DNA from: Acidobacteriota bacterium
GTDB lineage: Bacteria > Acidobacteriota > Vicinamibacteria > Vicinamibacterales > UBA2999
Assembly (NCBI GenBank): GCA_016213695.1
Contig: JACQZV010000123.1
Span: 1-53,712, forward strand
Direction: 5' to 3'
DNA: 53,712 nt
The notes beneath the pieces were generated by a model. The model saw nothing but the letters and a program-made list of their open reading frames with translations, had not been told where the DNA came from and did no database searches. Position 1 is the first letter of the stretch; each line of letters opens with the position of its first letter. Both the position numbers and the translations under genes were made by a program. Of the stretch, positions 46,762 to 53,712 are shown one piece after another.

Positions 46762-47817
46762 CTACAGATTCTTTCGAAGGAACTGCGTCAGGACGTAGCC
46801 GTCAACGAACTTGAACGGGGCCAGTCCGGTGCTGTAGTGGCCGCAGGGCAGCACCACGACTTTGTGCGGCAGTTCGCGCCGCCGGAACTCGGTGACGAGT
46901 TCGCGGGAGAGATCCACTGGAAACGTCAGGTCGTAGCGCGCGTAGACCAGGAGTGTCCGTGCGTGACCGATGCGATCGAAATAAGACGAGGGGCTGATCG
47001 GACGCCACAGGGCCCGAAGCAGATCGAGATCGACGCTGGCGTCGAGTCCCTCACGCACGTGGCGCGTGGAAATTCCCCGCCAGACGACGTCGGCAAATCG
47101 CGGCGAGACGTGGTTGAGCGCCTGGACGCGTATGCGCGGCTCGTGCGCCGTCGTCAGCAGTGCCAGGCAGGAGCCGAGGCTCGTTCCGAGAATGCCGATC
47201 CGCTCGTAGCCCTGCCGGGCGAGCCATCCCACCGCGCGGCGAGCGTCGAGCACTGCCTGGCGGCACACCTGAACCGTCCGCGCGACGTTCGAGCTGACGA
47301 TGTAGTCGGCGCGGGCCAACTCGGGCGGCATGCGGGCATCGTGATATGGCAGGCTCATCCGCAGCGCCGATACCCCGAACCGGGCCAGCACGCGCGCCAG
47401 GCCGATGTGCCCGTCGGCATCGGCGTTCCACTGGGGCAGCACCACCACCGCGCGGCCCCGCCGGCCCGGCCGTCCGACGGCCGGCTCGCCAGGGGCGGGG
47501 AACCAGCGGGCCCACACGACGTTGTTCGCCGGATGGGGCGTCGTGAGCGCGCTCGGAAATCGGAGCGTCCCGGTCCCGCGGCGCGCGCCACGGCCGCCCT
47601 CGACCGGATCGAACTCGTACTCACGGGTCGACGGCGTCTCGAAAAACGCCTCCGTGTCGAGCATGACTTCGTCCACCCAGCGCAGCAGACGGTCGACCGG
47701 CGCCTGGGCGCCGTTCGGGGGAATCCAGTCGAGTCCCCACTCGAACGGCCGAACGACGCGATTGGTGGTCGCCGCCACCAGGCGGCGTTCCCACGTGTGA
47801 AAGAGCGACGAGATCAT
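46762..47817 (-). CDS. Alpha/beta hydrolase (ABHD18-like)
   Basis: GILGTSLGSCLALL nucleophile elbow; ARYDLTFP and CGHYSTGLAPF catalytic Asp/His regions. In-frame ATG 47817. Confidence 0.82.
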   Translation of the reverse strand: MISSLFHTWERRLVAATTNRVVRPFEWGLDWIPPNGAQAPVDRLLRWVDEVMLDTEAFFETPSTREYEFDPVEGGRGARRGTGTLRFPSALTTPHPANNVVWARWFPAPGEPAVGRPGRRGRAVVVLPQWNADADGHIGLARVLARFGVSALRMSLPYHDARMPPELARADYIVSSNVARTVQVCRQAVLDARRAVGWLARQGYERIGILGTSLGSCLALLTTAHEPRIRVQALNHVSPRFADVVWRGISTRHVREGLDASVDLDLLRALWRPISPSSYFDRIGHARTLLVYARYDLTFPVDLSRELVTEFRRRELPHKVVVLPCGHYSTGLAPFKFVDGYVLTQFLRKNL

Positions 47818-47845
47818 CTGCGCCGGTGATTGAACGGCCCCAGCC

Positions 47846-49207
47846 TCAACGCGACATTCCCGTTGCCAGGCAGGGCTCCAGCGCGGCGGCGAGGTCGAGC
47901 AGGGCGGCGGTTCCGCCCTGCGAGCCCACGAGCTGCGCGCCGACGGGGAAGCCCTCGGCCGACGTGCCACAGGGGAGCGTCATCGCGGGGTGTCCCGTGA
48001 GGTTGAACAACTGTGTCAGACGGAGCATGACGTTGCGGATCGGCTCGTCGGCGCCTGCGAGGCGTACCACGTCGGCGCCGATTGTCGGAGCGGGTATCGG
48101 CAGCGTCGGCAGCACCAGCGCATCGCAGCCGCGCAGGGCCCGATCGACATCTTCGCGCAGGACCTCGCGTTCGCGCAGGGCCTGCGCGTAGTCCTCGCTG
48201 AGGATGCCGCGTCCTCGCTCGAGCCGCAGGCGCACGTTCGGCGTGTACAAATCGGGCTGCCGCTCCAGCGTGGCCGCATGATACGCGGCCGCTTCACTCA
48301 GCACGATACGGGTATAGACCAGTCCGATGTCGCCGGCGTGCGGGATCACGGCATCGCGCAACTCGGCGCCGGCCTCGCGCATGCGAAGGCACGCCTGGTG
48401 GAACGCCGACTCCACCTCCGGATCGAGCAGCGCCATGAAGTAGTCGCGCAACACTCCCAGCCGCAGTCCGCGGAGGTTGCGGCGCGTCCCCGTCGCCACC
48501 GGAGACGGTTCACCCCGAAGCGCGTCGTACAGGATCCGCGCGTCGGTGGCCGATCGACAGATCGGGCCCACGTGGTCGAGGGTCACGCTGAGCGGGACGA
48601 CCCCGTCGGTGGAAATCTCTCCGAAGCCGGGTTTCAGCCCGACCAGGCCGCACGCCGCCGCGGGAATGCGAATCGAGCCGCCGGTATCGGTGCCGATTGA
48701 CGCGTACGCCATGCCGGCGAGCACCGATGCTGCGGAACCCCCCGATGATCCGCCCGGCGATCGGCGGGGATCGAGCGGATGGCGTGCAGGGCCGAATGCC
48801 GAATCCTCGTTCGTCGGACCGAGGGCGAACTCGTGAAGATTGTTCTTCCCGACCAGGATGGCGCCGCCCGCGCGCAGGGCGCGGACCGCGGCTGCGTCGT
48901 TGCGGGCCATATGGCCCGCGCGCACGCGCGAGGCGGCCGTCGTCGGAGCGCCCGCCACGTCAAAGAGGTCCTTGATCGAAAGTGGAACGCCGTGCAGGGG
49001 TCCGCGATCCCGCCCCGCCGAGAGGTCCACGTCGGCCTGACGAGCCTGCGCGCGCGCCTGGTCGGCGAAGACCGTAATGAACGCGTTCAACGACGGGTTG
49101 CGCGCCGCGATCGACTCGAGGCAACGCTCGGTGGCGACTTCGGCAGTCAGGTCGTGCGCCCTCAGCGCCCGCGCGAACTCTGCGATCGTGTGCGGTTCAG
49201 CGTGCAT
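47846..49207 (-). CDS. Amidase signature family protein
   Basis: GGSSGGSAASVLAGMAYASIGTDTGGSIRIPAAACGLVGLKPGFG. Confidence 0.92.
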   Translation of the reverse strand: MHAEPHTIAEFARALRAHDLTAEVATERCLESIAARNPSLNAFITVFADQARAQARQADVDLSAGRDRGPLHGVPLSIKDLFDVAGAPTTAASRVRAGHMARNDAAAVRALRAGGAILVGKNNLHEFALGPTNEDSAFGPARHPLDPRRSPGGSSGGSAASVLAGMAYASIGTDTGGSIRIPAAACGLVGLKPGFGEISTDGVVPLSVTLDHVGPICRSATDARILYDALRGEPSPVATGTRRNLRGLRLGVLRDYFMALLDPEVESAFHQACLRMREAGAELRDAVIPHAGDIGLVYTRIVLSEAAAYHAATLERQPDLYTPNVRLRLERGRGILSEDYAQALREREVLREDVDRALRGCDALVLPTLPIPAPTIGADVVRLAGADEPIRNVMLRLTQLFNLTGHPAMTLPCGTSAEGFPVGAQLVGSQGGTAALLDLAAALEPCLATGMSR

Positions 49208-49240
49208 GTGCCGCGTCGGCGTCGTCGCGCGGCGCGCGCG

Positions 49241-49726
49241 CTATCCCCACCGCTCCTCCAGATACGTCTTCAGCGCGCGCAGCGCGAGCATCCAGCCGTT
49301 CGACATGATGTCGTAATACCTGGCCCAGCGCTCGCTTGTCTCGTCGTAGCCCGATTGCCGCAGACGCAGCAGCGTACCGTCGCCGTGTGCCGTGGCCCTC
49401 ACATCGAGCGCCATCGGCCCGATCGGCTCTCCGTCGGGCGGGTGCCAGTACAGGTCCGCGATGAAGAAGTCGCGCCCCGGCGTGAACTCGACCACGGTGC
49501 CGTGCAGGGTGCCGCCGAGCCGGCCGAGCATCGCGTCGCGCCACGCGGTCGGCTCCCATTCCACGGCGTAGCTGCCGAAGGCGCGCGGCACGCACACCGA
49601 TCGCGAGACCTCCCACCAGACCGACAGCGCCTCGGGGTCGAAAAATGCGTCGAGGGCCGCGGCGGGCGGTGCGTGAACGACGAAGCTCTGGACGAAATCC
49701 CGCATGAACGGTTGTCCTTTCCGCAT
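49241..49726 (-). CDS. SRPBCC/AHSA1-like protein
   Basis: VHAPPAAALDAFFDPEALSVWW; start could be 49705 (MRDFVQSF). Confidence 0.75.
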   Translation of the reverse strand: MRKGQPFMRDFVQSFVVHAPPAAALDAFFDPEALSVWWEVSRSVCVPRAFGSYAVEWEPTAWRDAMLGRLGGTLHGTVVEFTPGRDFFIADLYWHPPDGEPIGPMALDVRATAHGDGTLLRLRQSGYDETSERWARYYDIMSNGWMLALRALKTYLEERWG

Positions 49727-49746
49727 TGTGCCTCGATAATCGCGGA

Positions 49747-50604
49747 ATGCAGCCGCTTGCCTACCTCGATCCCGAGTTCCTCAACAGCGCGGAAGCCCGA
49801 CCGCTGCGCATCCTGGCCGAGTACCTCGAGCCGCTGCAGCGGTTCAAGGCGGAGGACATCCAGGATACCGTCGTCTTTTTCGGTTCGGCGCGGATCCACA
49901 GCCGCGAGCACGCCGAACGGGCGCTGGCCGGACTTGTGCGCCGCCTCGCGGGCCGGCGCAGTGTCGATCCCGAGGGCCGCCTGGCGCGCGGCCGCAAGGC
50001 GCTCGAATGGTCGCGTTACTACGAGGAGGCGCGCGAGCTGGCGCGGCTGCTCACCGGCTGGTCGCGTTCGCTGGAGTCGTCTCATCACCGGTTCGTGGTC
50101 ACGTCGGGCGGCGGCGCGGGGATCATGGAAGCGGCCAACCGCGGCGCGATGGAAGCGGGCGGCAAGACGATGGGGTTCAACATCAAGCTGCCGCTCGAGC
50201 AGGACGCCAATCGCTACATTACCGACGGCCTGCACTTCGAGTTCCATTATTTCTTCATGCGCAAGTTCTGGTTTGCCTATCTGGCCAAGGCGCTGGTGAT
50301 CTTTCCGGGAGGCTTCGGAACGCTCGACGAAATGTTCGAAATCCTCACGCTGATGCAGACCGAAAAACTCGACAAGCAGATCCAGATCATCCTCTACGGC
50401 ACCGACTACTGGGACCGGATTCTCGATTTCGAGCCGCTCGTCCAGTGGGGCGCCATCAGTCCGCACGACATGAAGCTGCTGCAGCGCGCCAACGCCCCGG
50501 GGGACGCGTTCGAGCTGCTCAAGGCGCACCTGACGACGCATCATCTGGCCACCGGGACGACGCAGGAGATGAAGGCGCCGGGGATCGCCAAGACGCGATC
50601 GTGA
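49747..50604 (+). CDS. LOG family protein (Rossmann fold, lysine-decarboxylase-like)
   Basis: TSGGGAGIMEAANRGA; VIFPGGFGTLDEMFEILTL (PGGxGTxxE). Confidence 0.9.
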   Translation: MQPLAYLDPEFLNSAEARPLRILAEYLEPLQRFKAEDIQDTVVFFGSARIHSREHAERALAGLVRRLAGRRSVDPEGRLARGRKALEWSRYYEEARELARLLTGWSRSLESSHHRFVVTSGGGAGIMEAANRGAMEAGGKTMGFNIKLPLEQDANRYITDGLHFEFHYFFMRKFWFAYLAKALVIFPGGFGTLDEMFEILTLMQTEKLDKQIQIILYGTDYWDRILDFEPLVQWGAISPHDMKLLQRANAPGDAFELLKAHLTTHHLATGTTQEMKAPGIAKTRS

Positions 50605-50643
50605 CCACAGGCCCGGCGGCACAGGAGGACCTTCCGGTCCGCC

Positions 50644-51825
50644 TCAGTACAGGAGGTACGGCCGCCGCAGGCGTGCGAACGCGTCTTCGTCTTCGCGCCA
50701 TGCGCCGATCAATTCGTCTAGCGGCGCGTCCGACTCGATCTGCCGCCGCAACCGGTCGGAGCCCGCGAGGATATCGATCGGCGGCTTCTCGCGCTCGTAC
50801 TCGTAGGGCGGAGGTCGCCAGGCGAACGCCGCCGGGTCGAATCGGCGGAACATCTGGATGAGCGCCACCCCTGTCAGCACCGGGCGGAATGCATCCCGGT
50901 CGACGACGTGAATCTGGCAGCCGCCGCACGCGCGCTGCGCGTGCTTCTGAAACGTCGGCTCGAAGGCGGCGGGCCGGAAGAACACCCCGGGAAGCTCGAG
51001 GGCATGCATCGCGGCGGCGAAGCGGTCCGCATCGATCCCCGGCGCGCCCACCAGCTCAAACGGCCTGGTCGTGCCGCGTCCTTCCGACAGCAGGGTGCCT
51101 TCGAACAGCACGGTGCCGGGGTACACGATCGCGGTGTCGAGGGTCGGCATGTTTGGCGACGGCATCACCCAGGGCACGCCGATCTGGTCCGCGTACAGAG
51201 CCCGATGCCACCCTTCCATCCTGACAATCTCGAGCGAGGCGCCGATGCCGAAGTGCTCGTTGAACAGTGCGGCCAGCTCGCCGATGGTCATGCCGTGGCG
51301 CATCGGAATCGGGAACTGCCCGACGAACGATTCGAATCCGCGCACCAGACTGGCGCCCTCGACCTGGACGCCCCCAATCGGATTCGGCCGATCGCAGACG
51401 ACCACCGGGACGCCGTGCCGCGCCGCCGCACGCAGGCAGTGCGCCATCGTGTAGATGAACGTGTAGATGCGCGCGCCGATGTCCTGCAGATCGATCACGA
51501 GGATATCGACAGTACGCAGCATGTCGGCCGTCGGCTCGCGCGTCTCGCTGTACAGGGAGTAGACGGGCACGCGTCGCGCCGGATCGTGCCCGTGCGCCGA
51601 CTCCACCATGTTGTCCTGGACGTTGGACCGGAACCCGTGCTGCGGTCCGAAGATCGCCGCCAGACGGACCCCGTCGGCCTCCGCCAGGGCATCGACGACG
51701 TGCCGGAACGTCCGGTCGATCGACGCATGGTTACAGACGACGCCGACGCGCGCGCCGCGAAGCCGATCGGAATTGAGAAGGAGTTCCGACCCGACGCGCA
51801 CGTGGTTGGCGCCAACAAGAGACAT
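50644..51825 (-). CDS. DUF1343 / NamZ-like exo-beta-N-acetylmuramidase
   Basis: AIFGPQHGFRSNVQDNM; LVIDLQDIGARIYTFIYTMAHCL; CDRPNPIGG; SEGRGTTRPFELVGAP. ATG 51825 lies 6 nt after CATAAT. Confidence 0.88.
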   Translation of the reverse strand: MSLVGANHVRVGSELLLNSDRLRGARVGVVCNHASIDRTFRHVVDALAEADGVRLAAIFGPQHGFRSNVQDNMVESAHGHDPARRVPVYSLYSETREPTADMLRTVDILVIDLQDIGARIYTFIYTMAHCLRAAARHGVPVVVCDRPNPIGGVQVEGASLVRGFESFVGQFPIPMRHGMTIGELAALFNEHFGIGASLEIVRMEGWHRALYADQIGVPWVMPSPNMPTLDTAIVYPGTVLFEGTLLSEGRGTTRPFELVGAPGIDADRFAAAMHALELPGVFFRPAAFEPTFQKHAQRACGGCQIHVVDRDAFRPVLTGVALIQMFRRFDPAAFAWRPPPYEYEREKPPIDILAGSDRLRRQIESDAPLDELIGAWREDEDAFARLRRPYLLY

Positions 51826-51950
51826 TCCATCATTATGCGGCGCCCCGCTCCGGTCCTGATGGATCATGTTGACCGTCGCAGAACGCTCGCCGGCGGCGGT
51901 CGATGCGATGGAGGTGCACACCAGGTGAGCTATGCTGGGCTGCACTCACC

Positions 51951-52880
51951 ATGAAAATTGCCGTGATGGGATCGGGCGGGCTGGGCGGCCTGTACGGCGG
52001 CCGGCTCGCGCACGCCGGCTTCGACGTCGCGTTCATCGCGCGCGGCGCCCACCTGACCGCGATGCGGAAGGACGGGCTGCGGCTCGAAAGCGACGCCCAT
52101 GGCGACGTCCAGCTTGCACGGGTCACCGCCACCGATGATCCGTCGGCCGTCGGCCCCGTCGACTACGTGCTGATGGCTGTCAAGCTGTGGGACACCGACA
52201 GCGTCGTCGGCGCGATCCGGCCGATGGTCGGGCCGGACACCGCGGTGATCTCGCTGCAGAACGGCGTCATCAAGGACGATATCCTGCGCCGGGAGTTCGG
52301 CGACGGCGCCGTGATGGGAGCGGTCGCGTACGTCGCGACCAACATCGCCAGACCTGGCGTCATCAGGCAGACCGGACCGATGCAGCGGTTCATCCTGGGC
52401 GAGTACGACGGCCGCCGTTCGGCGCGTGCCACACGACTGCTCGAGGCGTTGCTCACGGCCGGCATCCAGGCCGAGATCTCGGACGACATCCGGCGCACGC
52501 TCTGGGAAAAATATGTCTTCCTCGTCGGCCTGTCCGGTACGACGACAACGATGCGGTCCACTGTCGGCCCGATTCGGGAACATCCGCAGGCGCGCGCCTT
52601 CCTGCGCGACCTGATGCAGGAGACGGTGGCCGTCGGCCGCGCGCACGGCGTGAACCTGCCGGACGGCTACGCGGACGAGCGGCTGGCCTTCCTCGACTCG
52701 GTGCCGCCCACGATGACCTCGTCGATGCATCACGACCTCGAGCACGGCAACAAGCTGGAGGTCGCGTGGCTGTCGGGGGGCGTGGTGCAGCTCGGGCGCG
52801 CCGTGAACGTACCGACGCCGGCCAACCGCGCCGTCTGGGACATCCTCGCGCTGCATGCCAACGGCCGCGCCGCCCGCTGA
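51951..52880 (+). CDS. 2-dehydropantoate 2-reductase-like protein (PanE/ApbA family)
   Basis: MKIAVMGSGGLGGLYGGRLAHAGFDVAFIARG; VKLWDT; WEKYVFL. Confidence 0.9.
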   Translation: MKIAVMGSGGLGGLYGGRLAHAGFDVAFIARGAHLTAMRKDGLRLESDAHGDVQLARVTATDDPSAVGPVDYVLMAVKLWDTDSVVGAIRPMVGPDTAVISLQNGVIKDDILRREFGDGAVMGAVAYVATNIARPGVIRQTGPMQRFILGEYDGRRSARATRLLEALLTAGIQAEISDDIRRTLWEKYVFLVGLSGTTTTMRSTVGPIREHPQARAFLRDLMQETVAVGRAHGVNLPDGYADERLAFLDSVPPTMTSSMHHDLEHGNKLEVAWLSGGVVQLGRAVNVPTPANRAVWDILALHANGRAAR

Positions 52881-53712
52881 CATCACCCTGCCGCGGCTCA
52901 GCATCCGCGCCATCCGGGCGGTGCCGGTGCTGGTGCCGATGACCTGCGCGCTCGGTACGAGCGCGGCCACCGTGCGGAGCGCCCCGCTCCTGCTCGTCGA
53001 TCTCGAAACGCACGAAGGCGTCACCGGCTGCGCGTATCAGTTCTGCTACCGGCTGGCGGCGGCGCCGGCCATCGCGCGGTTTCTCGACGACATCCTCGAC
53101 CTGATCCGTGGCGAACCCGTCGTTCCCGCCGATCTCTGGGCGGCGCTGACGAAGCGCTACACGCTCATCGGCGTGCAGGGGATCGTGCGGATGGCGATGG
53201 CGCTCGTCGACGTGGCGGGATGGGATGCGCTGGCGAAGGCCGCCGGCGTGCCGCTGGCGCGGCTGCTCGGCGCGGACCCGCGGCCGGTGCCCGCCTACAA
53301 CAGCAACGGCCTCGGTCTGATGCCGACGGGCGAACTGGCCGACCAGGCCGAGCAACTGCTCGAGGGGGGCTTCCGCGCGGTGAAGCTGCGACTGGGGTAC
53401 CCGACGCTCGATGAGGACCGTGCGGCGGTCCGGGCTGTGCGGACACGCGTCCCGGCCGGCGTCGCCGTCATGGTCGATTACAACCAGGCGCTCACCGCCC
53501 CCGACGCGGTGCGGCGCGCGCGCGCCCTGGACGAGGAGGGCGTCTACTGGATCGAGGAGCCGGTCCGGCATGACGACTTCACGGGGTGCGCCGGCGTGGC
53601 GGCGGCGGCGAAGACGCCGGTGCAGATTGGCGAGAACTTCTCGCAGGTGTCCGACATGCAGAAGGCGCTGGACGCGCGGGCGTGCGACTGCGTGATGCCC
53701 GATCTCGAGCGC
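52855..53712 (+). CDS. Mandelate racemase/muconate lactonizing enzyme-like protein (truncated by the window edge)
   Basis: ATG 52855, open to the window end. VPAYNSNGLG, GFRAVKLRLGYP, VMVDYNQ, WIEEPVRHDD, IGENF. Confidence 0.85.
   Translation, partial: MPTAAPPADITLPRLSIRAIRAVPVLVPMTCALGTSAATVRSAPLLLVDLETHEGVTGCAYQFCYRLAAAPAIARFLDDILDLIRGEPVVPADLWAALTKRYTLIGVQGIVRMAMALVDVAGWDALAKAAGVPLARLLGADPRPVPAYNSNGLGLMPTGELADQAEQLLEGGFRAVKLRLGYPTLDEDRAAVRAVRTRVPAGVAVMVDYNQALTAPDAVRRARALDEEGVYWIEEPVRHDDFTGCAGVAAAAKTPVQIGENFSQVSDMQKALDARACDCVMPDLER

Overview
High-GC, gene-dense chromosomal window, mostly housekeeping. The gene style resembles Acidobacteriota (inference only). No CRISPR array, transposase, prophage or rRNA was seen. 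There is one tRNA-Ala(GGC) with an encoded CCA. Left to right: TraR/DksA-type protein; Lon; NUDIX–RluD–Lgt–LspA–IleS block (minus); M16 peptidase pair 1; HAD; HIT–PrmC–PrfA; MoaD–MoaE; ThiD–BioY; signal-peptide methyltransferase–aspartase (minus), divergent from class I fumarase; IscA-type protein; Fur–rubrerythrin fusion; PHP phosphoesterase; degenerate ABC ATPase; cold-shock protein; MocA-like protein; YdeP-type molybdoenzyme–FdhD; PQQ-type sugar dehydrogenase; AddB–AddA; zinc-ribbon protein; J-less DnaJ-like protein; Mrp; porin–FMN_bind–cytochrome-like–ApbE operon (minus), divergent from M16 pair 2; alpha/beta hydrolase; amidase; SRPBCC; LOG; NamZ-like; PanE-like; mandelate-racemase-like (truncated at the right edge). 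Best candidates for undescribed biology: (1) the ApbE/FMN operon, whose promoter carries an IscR/Rrf2-like palindrome and a Fur-like inverted repeat and is shared with a divergent M16 pair; (2) a Fur regulator fused to a rubrerythrin-type diiron domain, next to iscA; (3) at least seven genes with a -10-like hexamer exactly 6 nt before the start codon, suggesting leaderless mRNAs; (4) a 36-bp-arm inverted repeat built from 9-mers between thiD and moaE; (5) four DnaA-box-like 9-mers at exact 11-bp spacing. All calls come from reading the sequence; no database search was run.
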